Positions 44,467-52,368 of a stretch of 64,000 nt of DNA are shown here, piece after piece; position 1 is the first letter of the stretch, and each line of letters opens with the position of its first letter. The notes beneath the pieces were generated by a model. That model saw only the letters and a program-made list of their open reading frames with translations, did no database searches and was not told the origin of the DNA. The position numbers were made by a program, and so were the translations under genes. Source of the stretch: Gammaproteobacteria bacterium (GTDB taxonomy: Bacteria > Pseudomonadota > Gammaproteobacteria > Thiotrichales > Thiotrichaceae); the NCBI GenBank assembly GCA_018822845.1, contig JAHJJD010000006.1:1-64000 (forward strand), in the 5' to 3' direction.

Positions 44467-44893
44467 TCAATGCTCGTTTTTGATCTGCTGGAGTTCTTCC
44501 AGTGTAAGCCCTGTTACCTTAGCGATGTCGGCTTCGGCTAATACGCCAAGGCTTAGCAGGTTACAGGCAATCGCCCTGGATTTTTCGCGTTCGCCTTCTG
44601 TTCTGCCCTCCACCTTGCCTTCCATCTTGCCTATTTTGACCCCTTGCGTCATACCACGCTCAATGCCTTGTTTCATACCGCGCTCAATACCGCGCTCAAG
44701 ACCTTGCTGTATACCGCGCTCAATACCGCGCTCAAGACCTTGCTCAAGCCCTTTAGTAAGACCAGCACGCATCCCCCATTGATAAGATGCAAACCGGGTA
44801 ACATCCACTTGTGTCAACATTTTATCCGCCTCCTCTATGTTTGGCTGCAAATCACGATTTTCGGCAAGTGCTTCCAGCATTTCAAGACAGGCG
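44467..44893 (-). pseudogene. Rpn-family nuclease C-terminal fragment
   Basis: From about 44893 the frame reads CLEMLEALAENRDLQPNIEE and MLTQVDVTRFASYQWGMRAG, matching the C-terminal half of the intact Rpn gene at 40618-41529 (YFEMLETLAENRDLQPN). The nuclease core is absent. A degenerate series of Gly-x-x-(Gly/Arg) four-residue repeats (GLEQGLERGIERGIQQ and so on) corresponds to the GIEK array. The open frame runs upstream into a 105-bp inverted-repeat element. Confidence 0.8.
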
Positions 44894-44919
44894 ACACTCT
44901 GCACCAAACGTGTGCAATT

Positions 44920-45024
44920 GTCTGAACCTGGATTTATGTGATTGGTGTGATTAACTATGATTTTGATGGTAGCACGCCCAAAAATCACAGTTAATCTGGA
45001 AAATCAGCGTAATCCCGGTTCAGA
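44920..45024. mobile_element. 105-bp MITE-like element with GTCTGAACC ends
   Basis: The ends GTCTGAACCTGGATTTA and its near complement TAATCCCGGTTCAGAC form terminal inverted repeats. The inner parts, with TGATTAACTATGATTTT and AAAATCACAGTTAATC, are also complementary, so the whole folds as one hairpin. No coding capacity. It lies between the Rpn fragment and the truncated YafQ gene and is read into by both frames. Confidence 0.85.
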
Positions 45025-45197
45025 CACACGGCGCAAAAACGGGGTCTGTCCCCGATTCCCCTACAAAGGGCTTGTGGCAAATCTTCATCATTTGCCAGCA
45101 AAAGAATTACAGCGTTTATTTTCCCCATATCCTTCCCCCGCTTGTTCATCAGCTTGTATTCACGCTTGAAGCGGTTGGATTGCCTGATTTCCCGCAC
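44991..45197 (-). pseudogene. YafQ/RelE-type toxin truncated by tag and MITE
   Basis: The first 44 residues (REIRQSNRFKREYKLMNKRG, then KDMGKINAVILLLANDEDLP) match YafQ toxins of about 90 residues. The frame then runs into tag copy 5 (45032-45060) and the 105-bp element, giving an unrelated tail. The catalytic C-terminal half with its histidines is lost, so the toxin should be inactive. Confidence 0.8.
45032..45060. repeat. Tag repeat, copy 5
   Basis: GCAAAAACGGGGTCTGTCCC followed by CGATTCCCC. It sits exactly where the YafQ similarity stops. Confidence 0.8.
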
Positions 45198-45209
45198 AGG
45201 GCTTAACCC

Positions 45210-45479
45210 TTAATCAGCAAAAGAGAACGGGGTGTAACCCTTTTCGTGATCTGGCTTGAGCAGATCACGTGCCAGCCCATCATTGGGGATATGCCCATTG
45301 CCAACCGGGCAACGTTCAGTTTTTCTGATAGGGAAGGGAAGGGAGCGGGTTTCCACTACTTGACGCAGGAACAAGCGGACGGCTTGCGCCGGGGTAATGC
45401 CAAGCTCCTGGAAAACTGAGAATGCGGCTTTTTTTTCTTCATCAGAAAGCCGGACTTGATATGAGGTAGAACGGGACAT
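45210..45479 (-). CDS. DinJ/RelB-family antitoxin
   Basis: The 89-residue antitoxin has SYQVRLSDEEKKAAFSVFQE and LGITPAQAVRLFLRQVVET, the RHH-like N-terminus of DinJ, and an acidic-aromatic tail that would bind YafQ. It is 12 bases upstream of the truncated toxin. It looks intact and may persist as a free regulator. Confidence 0.88.
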   Translation of the reverse strand: MSRSTSYQVRLSDEEKKAAFSVFQELGITPAQAVRLFLRQVVETRSLPFPIRKTERCPVGNGHIPNDGLARDLLKPDHEKGYTPFSFAD

Positions 45480-45574
45480 ACTACAACCATTTCAATAAAT
45501 GTAATTCCATTGTAGTGACAACCACAGGGAAAGCAAGTTACCCGGCGTTACCAACAAACGTACATTCCACCTGC

Positions 45575-45618
45575 TTAGCCCCTCTCCCTCCGGGAGAGGG
45601 GTTGGGGTGAGGGTCTTA
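45575..45618. repeat. CCCCTCTCCCTCCGGGAGAGGGG repeat
   Basis: AGCCCCTCTCCCTCC and GGGAGAGGGGTTGGGGTGAG form a hairpin of the same family as 42278-42322. It lies between the dinJ-type gene and the rpsI terminator. Confidence 0.8.
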
Positions 45619-45633
45619 AGGGCCCTCAAACGC

Positions 45634-45666
45634 AAAAAGCCACCCAGGTTGCCCCAGGTGGCTTTT
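45634..45666 (-). terminator. Terminator of the rplM-rpsI operon
   Basis: AAAAGCCACC and GGTGGCTTTT pair around an internal CAGG/CCAGG segment. On the minus strand the stem is followed by TTTTTGCG. It lies 23 bases after the rpsI stop. Confidence 0.88.
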
Positions 45667-45688
45667 CGTATCGCGAAGCAGCGCTGAA

Positions 45689-46081
45689 TTAACGCTTGGA
45701 GAACTGTGTAGCGCGACGTGCTTTGTGCAAGCCGACTTTCTTACGTTCAACTTCACGTGCGTCGCGGGTCAGGAAGCCTTCGGCTTTCAGGTTGCCACGC
45801 AGGGTTTCGTCGTACTTCAGCAGTGCGCGTGCGATACCCAGACGGATAGCGCCAGCTTGACCGGTGATGCCACCGCCACATACTGTCACGTTGATGTCGA
45901 ACTTGTCAGCCATATCCACGGTATGCAGTGGTTGACGAACGATCATGCTGCCGGTTTCACGGCCAAAGAAGTCATTCAGCGCTTTGCCGTTGACAGTGAT
46001 AGTGCCGCTACCTGCACGCATGAATACGCGAGCAGCAGAAGATTTGCGACGACCAGTTCCGTAATATTGTGTATCAGCCAT
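45689..46081 (-). CDS. rpsI: 30S ribosomal protein S9
   Basis: The 130-residue protein has [15 protein letters not shown] at the start and ends [11 protein letters not shown], the conserved C-terminal tail that reaches the decoding centre. Length equals that of E. coli S9. It is 16 bases downstream of rplM, the standard L13-S9 operon. Confidence 0.98.
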   Translation of the reverse strand: MADTQYYGTGRRKSSAARVFMRAGSGTITVNGKALNDFFGRETGSMIVRQPLHTVDMADKFDINVTVCGGGITGQAGAIRLGIARALLKYDETLRGNLKAEGFLTRDAREVERKKVGLHKARRATQFSKR

Positions 46082-46097
46082 TTTGTGTCCTGCCCGA

Positions 46098-46526
46098 TCA
46101 GAATTCCAGCGCTTGAGGCTGCTGTGCTTGATGGTTATGTTCTGTGCCTGCGTAAACCTTCAGCTTACGGTACATGGCGCGACCCAGTGGGTTCTTGGGC
46201 AGCATGCCCTTGACGGCCATTTCGATGACACGGCCTGGCGCACGCTGCTGCATTTTCTCGAATGAGAAAGCACGCATGTTGCCAATATAACCGGTGTGGT
46301 GGTAGTAAATCTTGTCTTTGGCCTTGTTGCCGGTGATACCTACCTTGTCAGCATTGATGATGACGATGTAATCGCCAGTATCAACGTGCGGGGTGTATTC
46401 CGGCTTGTGCTTGCCACGCAAACGGCGCGCAACTTCGGTGGCCAGACGGCCTAGCGCCTTGCCTTCGGCATCGACGACGTACCAGTCGCGTTTCACCTCA
46501 GCTGGCTTTGCACTGAATGTTTTCAT
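46098..46526 (-). CDS. rplM: 50S ribosomal protein L13
   Basis: The 142-residue protein opens [20 protein letters not shown] and has [20 protein letters not shown], the same length as E. coli L13. ATG 46526 was chosen by homology; an in-frame ATG at 46535 would add three residues. A strong promoter lies about 80 bp upstream. L13 is known to control its own operon in E. coli through its mRNA leader. Confidence 0.98.
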   Translation of the reverse strand: MKTFSAKPAEVKRDWYVVDAEGKALGRLATEVARRLRGKHKPEYTPHVDTGDYIVIINADKVGITGNKAKDKIYYHHTGYIGNMRAFSFEKMQQRAPGRVIEMAVKGMLPKNPLGRAMYRKLKVYAGTEHNHQAQQPQALEF

Positions 46527-46604
46527 CTTGCTCAATCCACTTCTTAAATCTGTTTTGCCGATCCACCCAAACCCTGAAAAGGTGGGGGAACAAAGAAACG
46601 CGGC

Positions 46605-46633
46605 ATTTTAGGGTAAGTGCGGGTATTTCTCAA
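46605..46633 (-). promoter_or_regulatory. Sigma-70 promoter of rplM-rpsI
   Basis: On the minus strand: TTGAGA (46633-46628), 17-bp spacer, TAAAAT (46610-46605). Transcription would start near 46598, giving a leader of about 70 nt. That leader contains CCCCCACC and GGGTGG, which can pair as a short hairpin before the L13 start. Confidence 0.85.
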
Positions 46634-46671
46634 GTACTTCCCGTCAGCCCGCAGCAAAAAATGCCTGACAC

Positions 46672-46699
46672 AAAAAAAACGCGACCCGTATGGGTCGCG
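46672..46699 (-). terminator. Terminator of the O-antigen operon
   Basis: On the minus strand CGCGACCC, loop ATAC and GGGTCGCG are followed by a GTTTTTTTT run. It is the only strong terminator between the ten-gene operon starting near 56.9 kb and rplM. Confidence 0.92.
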
Positions 46700-46808
46700 C
46701 AATTACCACCAAAGGAGGATGGAGGAGTGTTAATCAATCAATATGAGAATATACTAATACTCTAATCTTCGACTGTCAACATCCTGTAATAAATTTTTTG
46801 CCCAATCT

Positions 46809-47876
46809 TCATAATTTTTCGGCAATAGGCGTGGCGATCAGGGAAACACCCCTTGCCGCCCCCTTTTCAAAGGAAGCAACTGCCCCCGTCAGGCACTCTT
46901 GCATCCCCCTTTGCAAAAGGGGGATTGAGGGGGATTTTCTCCCCTCTTCCCAATAAGCTTTTTGCACGCTGATCATGGCGCACAACCACCTGGGCAACTG
47001 CTGGTAACGCTTGCCCAGCCGGAATGCCAGCAACTTGACCAGGGTCTGCAAAGCCGCCAGCGGCAGCAGCAACTTGCGGCGCTGTGCCAGATAGCGGATC
47101 AGGGAACGCACATAGACCCATGCTTCGCGATCTGGCATGCCTACTGCCTGCATCAATGGCTGTTCGGAGGCGTGGAATACCCCCACGTCAAAGTAGCGCC
47201 GGAATACCTGCAACAGGGAATACTGATGGGAATGTTCCACCGTGCTTTCCGCCGCATACACCGCTTTCCAGTTGGCCAGCAACAACCGCGCTGCCACGTA
47301 GCTGTCTTCGCTGACAATAATGTGTTGCGGGAAACCGCCGATGCTGCGCAGCGCCCGCGCCCGGTACACCGCATATACGTCGGATGAAAACGCCGCCCGG
47401 TAGCCCATGCTGCGGAAACTGTTGCGGTCACGGATGGATGCTTCCGGCGGGTAGGTGAAACTGCGCGCATGGCATTCCAGCAAGTCAGCGCCCGGACGCG
47501 GCAAGTGCCTGCCGTAGGCCAGCCCGACCTGCGGATCGTGGTCGAACCTGGCAAGGATGCTGGCCAGCGAATCCGCCTGTTTAAGCAGCGCATCCTGGGT
47601 GAGGTAAACCAGCAATTCGGCATCAGGGCACAATTCCGCCGCCAGTTGCCGGGTTCCACCATGGCTGAAATCGCGCGGGTCGATGCTCTGCACTTCCATG
47701 CCTGCCGCCCTGGCCAGTTCTGCGGTATGGTCTTCGGAAGCGGAGTCGATCACCAGATAGCGCCCTGCTTCCACCGTCTGGTTCTGGATGGCACTGATCC
47801 ATTCCGGCCACAAACGCCCGGCATTGCGGGTCAGGACAATGACCGCCACATCCGGGCGGCTGATTTTATTCTTCAT
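46809..47876 (-). CDS. GT2 glycosyltransferase with repeat-derived C-terminus
   Basis: The 355-residue enzyme begins MKNKISRPDVAVIVLTRNAG and has YLVIDSASEDHTAEL and LVYLTQDALL (metal-site variant TQD), as in rhamnosyltransferase-type GT2 proteins, with a conserved DFSHGGTRQLA block. About the last 45 residues (from GRKSPSIPLLQRG) are encoded by a GC-rich short repeat, so the native C-terminus was probably altered. ATG 47876 has GGG upstream; an ATG at 47882 is possible. It is the last gene of the O-antigen operon. Confidence 0.85.
   Translation of the reverse strand: MKNKISRPDVAVIVLTRNAGRLWPEWISAIQNQTVEAGRYLVIDSASEDHTAELARAAGMEVQSIDPRDFSHGGTRQLAAELCPDAELLVYLTQDALLKQADSLASILARFDHDPQVGLAYGRHLPRPGADLLECHARSFTYPPEASIRDRNSFRSMGYRAAFSSDVYAVYRARALRSIGGFPQHIIVSEDSYVAARLLLANWKAVYAAESTVEHSHQYSLLQVFRRYFDVGVFHASEQPLMQAVGMPDREAWVYVRSLIRYLAQRRKLLLPLAALQTLVKLLAFRLGKRYQQLPRWLCAMISVQKAYWEEGRKSPSIPLLQRGMQECLTGAVASFEKGAARGVSLIATPIAEKL
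46846..46942. repeat. GC-rich short repeat at the 3' end of a glycosyltransferase gene
   Basis: CCCCTTGCCGCCCCCTTTTC and CCCCCTTTGCAAAAGGGGGA, followed by TTGAGGGGGA, are members of the family at 1382-1531. The element is translated as the C-terminal tail of the glycosyltransferase. Confidence 0.75.
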
Positions 47877-47892
47877 ATACATACCCAATACA

Positions 47893-48798
47893 TTACCCAA
47901 ACAGCAGCAGCGCCAGATTGTCCACAACCCCCGGCTTGAACAGCCGATGCCGCAGAATGTGCTGCCGCCGCGCCCAGCCCTGCAAATGCTGCAATTCCGC
48001 CAGCGCGGATACCAGCCGCTGGTCATCCCCTTCCAGCCTGTCGCCAAACTGATGCAGGAAAACTTCCGCCTGCATGCTCCATGCCTGAATGCGCTCACCC
48101 AGCGAGCCAAGGGAAGCATTTGCCTGTGCACCAATCTGGTTGTTTTCATGCTGCCGGTACAACAGCAGCGGATGCTGCAAAGCGCGGACATGCCCAAACC
48201 AGGCACATACCAGCGCCAGCCAGCGGTCATGCTCCATGGCCGCCTGTGGCAGCGGGAAAGCCATTTGAGCCGCCGTCCGGTTGAACGCCGCCGCACAGCC
48301 TGTCACCACATTATTCAGCAGATACGCCTGCTTGCGCTGTGCGGAATCAAACCCACGAGATTCCCAGAAAGAAGCCGACAGCAGTTTTTTGCGTTGGTCG
48401 ACGACAGCGAGATCGGAATGCACCAGCAGCGGCACTTCCCCCCCGTATTCCCCCGCCAGTCGCCGCAGGGCAAGGTATTGCAACTCCACCTTTTCGGGGA
48501 ACCAGATGTCATCCTGATCGCAGAAAAACAGGCAAGGCGCGGTGCTGGCTTCCACCAGACGGCTGAAACTGTGCTTGCTGCCAATCCGCACCCCATCGGT
48601 CATCAGGTCGGAAAGCTTGTCAGGATGTTGCGCGCCCCATTCCACCAGGATATGCAGGGTGCTATCAGTAGAGCCGTCATCGCGCACCAGCAATTGCCAG
48701 TCCTGAAACGTCTGCTTTTCGAGGGAATCCAGCAATTCCGGCAACCAGCGCTCACCGTTCCAGGTGGACAGCAGGATTTGTACGGGAGCGGGTTTCAT
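47893..48798 (-). CDS. GT2 glycosyltransferase
   Basis: The 301-residue enzyme opens VQILLSTWNGERWLPELLDS and has LLVRDDGSTDSTL and FFCDQDDIWFPEKVEL (DQDD metal site), matching GT2 rhamnosyl- or related O-antigen transferases. Its start overlaps the small upstream gene by four bases (ATGA). The gap to the next gene is 16 bases, so it is coupled within the operon. Confidence 0.88.
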   Translation of the reverse strand: MKPAPVQILLSTWNGERWLPELLDSLEKQTFQDWQLLVRDDGSTDSTLHILVEWGAQHPDKLSDLMTDGVRIGSKHSFSRLVEASTAPCLFFCDQDDIWFPEKVELQYLALRRLAGEYGGEVPLLVHSDLAVVDQRKKLLSASFWESRGFDSAQRKQAYLLNNVVTGCAAAFNRTAAQMAFPLPQAAMEHDRWLALVCAWFGHVRALQHPLLLYRQHENNQIGAQANASLGSLGERIQAWSMQAEVFLHQFGDRLEGDDQRLVSALAELQHLQGWARRQHILRHRLFKPGVVDNLALLLFG

Positions 48799-48983
48799 GG
48801 CGAATCCCTTTCAAACCGCGCCCGCCACCATTTCGCCAGGGAACGGTCGAACAGGAACTGTTGCAAACGGCTGGCATACCAGATCGACAGCGCCTTGAAA
48901 CCGGGGCTAAAACAGCGCCCGCGCCCTGACGAAAAGCGGAAAGCCAGCGCATATACAAACAGTTTTGCCGGATTCAGCACCAT
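48795..48983 (-). CDS. 62-residue basic protein in the O-antigen operon
   Basis: The small protein (start MVLNPAKLFVYALAFRFSSG) is Arg- and aromatic-rich, with no motif I know. It is likely real: AAAGGGGTAGGGT precedes its ATG and its stop overlaps the next start as ATGA. One amphipathic helix (YASRLQQFLFDRSLAKWW) could sit at the membrane. Confidence 0.6.
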   Translation of the reverse strand: MVLNPAKLFVYALAFRFSSGRGRCFSPGFKALSIWYASRLQQFLFDRSLAKWWRARFERDSP

Positions 48984-49002
48984 ACCCTACCCCTTTCTTG
49001 TT

Positions 49003-51072
49003 CTATTTCTTGACAGTATGCAAATACATCATGCGGAAAGCGAAATTCGCCACCCCGGTCGGAATGCCATCAAACAGCGCATAACGCCATGCACTCAGTT
49101 CCAGTTTCTGCACCAGACCGCGCGGGCGTAACAGGTCGCGCAAACCCAGTGCCTGATTGCCCAGCTCCAGCACATGGTCATGACCGAAGTCCTCGGTATG
49201 CACAAGGCGCGTCAGTTCACGGGTTTCCTCGCGTGTCGGGTAAACAACGGCGCGCTCCAGTACGCCATGCACGTAAGGCAGCAGTTGCTGGCTGGCGTAA
49301 CCAGTCAGTTGCTGCACGGCACGGAAATGTTCCCAGTGGCAGCGTATGCCTTCCTGCATCCGCGCCACCGATGCATTGCAACGTAATTCCGCCTGCCGAT
49401 CCGGGGCACTATCCGGTTTCAGCACAGGCTCGATACGCCCTTCGCATTCACGGTAGCCGATGGTGGTGGCTTCATGCGAACGCGCGCCCTGCTCGAAAAT
49501 TTCCTCGAATTCAGCCGGAATGCGCTCGCAGGCATTGCCCCGGCGCGAGTCGTGCACGATACCTTCGCACACATTGTTGTCACCGAAATCGGCGTACAGC
49601 TTGGGTACGAATGCAAAGTAATAGCCATGCAGTGCCGGGAAATCGTTGCGCTCGCCAAACGCCTGTTTGAGGAACTTCTGCACAGTGCCATTCCAGCCAA
49701 TATCAACCAGTGCCACCCGTTTGTGGGCAAAGAAGCCAACCTGTTCCAGATAACGCTGCAACAAGTCGCGGTGTTTCTGCCCGACCCTACGGATAATGGC
49801 TTGCACCTGATGGTCGCGCAGGAAGTTATGCAGGCGCACATCCTGCCAGTCATGGATGGGTTCGGCGAAATCGTTGAAACCATACTCTTTCGCCAGTGGC
49901 TGCAATTTTTCCTGCGGCAGGCCGTAAACCTTGCAGACTGATTCCAGCCCGTGCTGTTTCGGGTTGTAGAAAGCCACTATCGCCTGCTCGTGCGTCAAGC
50001 CCTTCGCCACTGCTGCGGCAGTAATGACCTTACGCGACAGGTATACGTATTCCGACGGCAATTGCTCATCCAGTTCGCGGTACATGCGCTCGAACAGGAA
50101 ACCATCACGCGCCACGAACAGCAGCTTTTCCACCGCCTGCCCGTTTTTCGCCTGTTGCTGCAAACGCTCCTGCAAACCCTGCATGAACACGCTGAAAGCA
50201 GGCCCCAGCACATCGCGCCCGTAGCGGAAAAAGAAATTGCGCGGATTCAGGCTGTCGTCCTGATGGATGCGGGTTTGCACCGCTTCAAAGAAATGCCGCC
50301 CGACCCAGATGCTGCCACGCTGCGCCATGCGGTGGGAAAGCGCCAGACGTTCACGACGGCGCAGTTCCTTTTTTTCATACAACCACACGCCCTGGATACC
50401 TTCCCGGCAAGCCATGCGCCGGTCAGAAACCGGGTTGTCGCCGATGTGCACGACCTGCGCGGCTTGCTGCGCCTGTTGTTGCAACATGCGCCGGAACAGC
50501 TTGCCCGTGTATTTGCCTTCCTGATAATCCGCCGAGACGAATACCTGATCGAAGTAATGCAGCAGCCCCTTGCGCCCCAGCAATTCAGCCATCAGGTCGC
50601 CGTTGAGGTACATGTCGGAAACGGCGACCATTTTCACGCCCTGTTCCCGCACCCAATCCATGAATACGCGGGCTTCCGGTTTGACGTGCAGGCTGGCGTC
50701 TTCCAGCGACAGCTCGGTCTGGCACATGAAGCGCCCCAGCGACAGGTCATGTTCCCTGAACAGCTTGTCCATCCAGCGGGGTGCCAGATCGACATAGCGG
50801 CATTCATGATCGAAACCGGCGGCAACCGCCTCACTACGCAATTCCTGCTCAGCTTCCTGACGTGCCTGCCAGACGATGGCGGGCGCAATGCCGATTGAAT
50901 GACCGACTTTGCGGCAAACAGCATGCTGCACGATTTCCGGCGGCTCCACGCAGCGCGCCAGCAAAGTGTCGAAAATATCCAGTGAAATCAGCCTGACTTG
51001 CCCGCGCTGGATACGCGGCTCCAGCCATGCGCGGATTTTTTGCCAGTCACGCACTATCAGTTTTTCGCTCAT
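49003..51072 (-). CDS. HAD-family hydrolase with large C-terminal domain
   Basis: The 689-residue protein has a HAD domain in the first about 240 residues: motif I LDIFDTLL with its nucleophile Asp, motif II VAVSDMYL, a Lys in EGKYTGKLF and motif IV VVHIGDNPVSD. The remaining about 440 residues include KLLFVARDGFLFERMYREL, which looks like a second degenerate HAD-like start, and a segment with VALVDIGWNGTVQKFLKQAF. Such two-part proteins occur in polysaccharide clusters, but their substrate is unknown. ATG 51072 has GGGAG and GGGG upstream and overlaps the glycosyltransferase stop by 26 bp. Confidence 0.8.
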   Translation of the reverse strand: MSEKLIVRDWQKIRAWLEPRIQRGQVRLISLDIFDTLLARCVEPPEIVQHAVCRKVGHSIGIAPAIVWQARQEAEQELRSEAVAAGFDHECRYVDLAPRWMDKLFREHDLSLGRFMCQTELSLEDASLHVKPEARVFMDWVREQGVKMVAVSDMYLNGDLMAELLGRKGLLHYFDQVFVSADYQEGKYTGKLFRRMLQQQAQQAAQVVHIGDNPVSDRRMACREGIQGVWLYEKKELRRRERLALSHRMAQRGSIWVGRHFFEAVQTRIHQDDSLNPRNFFFRYGRDVLGPAFSVFMQGLQERLQQQAKNGQAVEKLLFVARDGFLFERMYRELDEQLPSEYVYLSRKVITAAAVAKGLTHEQAIVAFYNPKQHGLESVCKVYGLPQEKLQPLAKEYGFNDFAEPIHDWQDVRLHNFLRDHQVQAIIRRVGQKHRDLLQRYLEQVGFFAHKRVALVDIGWNGTVQKFLKQAFGERNDFPALHGYYFAFVPKLYADFGDNNVCEGIVHDSRRGNACERIPAEFEEIFEQGARSHEATTIGYRECEGRIEPVLKPDSAPDRQAELRCNASVARMQEGIRCHWEHFRAVQQLTGYASQQLLPYVHGVLERAVVYPTREETRELTRLVHTEDFGHDHVLELGNQALGLRDLLRPRGLVQKLELSAWRYALFDGIPTGVANFAFRMMYLHTVKK

Positions 51073-52315
51073 ACCCCAAGCTCCCGGCAAGCTGCCTCAC
51101 AAAACGTAATGGCGACAACAGGCTTTCCCCCAAACGGAAGGCCCGGCTGGCGCGCAGTTCTTGTTGTTGTCGTTGTAATTGGCGGATCGTTGCATCGCGT
51201 TCTTCAATCCAGCCGTCGCGCTCACCAATCCACAGGTCACGCTCGGCCACCCAGTGCTCACGTTCCACCAGCAAATCCACCTGTTGACGGATCACTGCGT
51301 CACGCTGCGCAATCCAGCCATCACGCTCAGCCAGCCCCGCCTGATGCTGTGCCAGTTGCTGTTGCAATTGCCCGATCAGCGCATCCCGTTCCCGCACCCA
51401 ACCATCACGCGCATGGATCAGGGGGAACAGCTCCTGCTCTTTCGCCACCAGACGCTTATGCACGGTCGTTTGCCATTCCTCACCCGTATAGCGGTACAAG
51501 CCCTGCAACTGGAATTGCAAGCCTGCCAGCCGTTGCTCATTCAGCAAGCCATCCAGACAAGGCAGCCAGTTCAGCAGCAGACGGGTGTTTTCCTCAATAG
51601 CCGCCAGCGGCTGCTCGCGGATGGTATTGGCACCGTGCAGACGATAACCCAGCAGCTTTTCTCCGCTCAGGAATCGCACCTGGAAACCGGCGACCAGCAC
51701 CCGCAGCACATAATCGTAGTCATGCACGTAACGCAGGTCGGCAAATTCCCCCACACGCTCGTAGACACGTCGATGAAAAAAGAAATTGGAAGTCGTGATC
51801 AGGCAGTTACCGCGCAGCAAGGTGGCAAAAATATCCCCGTGCCCGGCGTAATCCTGTTTCAACGCCTCAAACCAGGCAATCCAGTGTGGTTCCTGCTGAC
51901 CACAATCGCGGGAATCGGCATCCAGCAAGCTGACATCCGTGCCGATGAAGTCCTGTGCTTCGCTGTGCGCTATTTGCAGCAGGCGTTCCAGCCGGTTGGG
52001 TTCCCATACGTCATCGGAATTGATAATGGCGAGGAATTCACCCTGCGCGTGGCGCAAGCCTTCATTAAGGGTGGCGGGTGCGCCCTGATTGTGGTGGTGG
52101 CGGATGCATTGCAGGCGCAAGTCTGCGGATTCGTTACGCACAGCTTCGATCAGCTCCCAGCTTGCATCGCTGGAAGCGTCATCGATCACAATGAATTCAA
52201 AGTGCGTAAAGGTTTGCGTGAGAACGGATTCCATCGCCTGACGGAGCCAGCGGGCGTGGTTGAAGGCTGGCATAATAATGCTGACCTTGATGTAACCCTC
52301 TGTTCGCCCTGTCAC
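51047..52315 (-). CDS. GT2 glycosyltransferase with coiled-coil tail
   Basis: The 422-residue protein has a GT2 domain (about 1-270): VSIIMPAFNHARWLRQAMES, FIVIDDASSDASW and FLAIINSDDVWEPNRL (SDD metal site). After about residue 295 it changes to a repetitive coiled coil with units such as RDGWIAQRDAVIRQ, then a conserved-looking end ELRASRAFRLGESLLSPLRF. The start is GTG with GGGGTAAG before it. The tail may dock it to the methyltransferase encoded upstream, which ends in a similar way. Confidence 0.85.
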   Translation of the reverse strand: MTGRTEGYIKVSIIMPAFNHARWLRQAMESVLTQTFTHFEFIVIDDASSDASWELIEAVRNESADLRLQCIRHHHNQGAPATLNEGLRHAQGEFLAIINSDDVWEPNRLERLLQIAHSEAQDFIGTDVSLLDADSRDCGQQEPHWIAWFEALKQDYAGHGDIFATLLRGNCLITTSNFFFHRRVYERVGEFADLRYVHDYDYVLRVLVAGFQVRFLSGEKLLGYRLHGANTIREQPLAAIEENTRLLLNWLPCLDGLLNEQRLAGLQFQLQGLYRYTGEEWQTTVHKRLVAKEQELFPLIHARDGWVRERDALIGQLQQQLAQHQAGLAERDGWIAQRDAVIRQQVDLLVEREHWVAERDLWIGERDGWIEERDATIRQLQRQQQELRASRAFRLGESLLSPLRFVRQLAGSLGYERKTDSA

Positions 52316-52368
52316 TTTGCTTACCCCAACATATTATTATTATTGCGATTTGACCGCTTGTCAGTGTA

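Noticed and set aside
46809-48296. A glycosyltransferase start far upstream at 48296
   Set aside because: The first 140 residues of that longer frame are Cys/Arg/Trp-rich and overlap the preceding glycosyltransferase; the GT2 fold begins at 47876.
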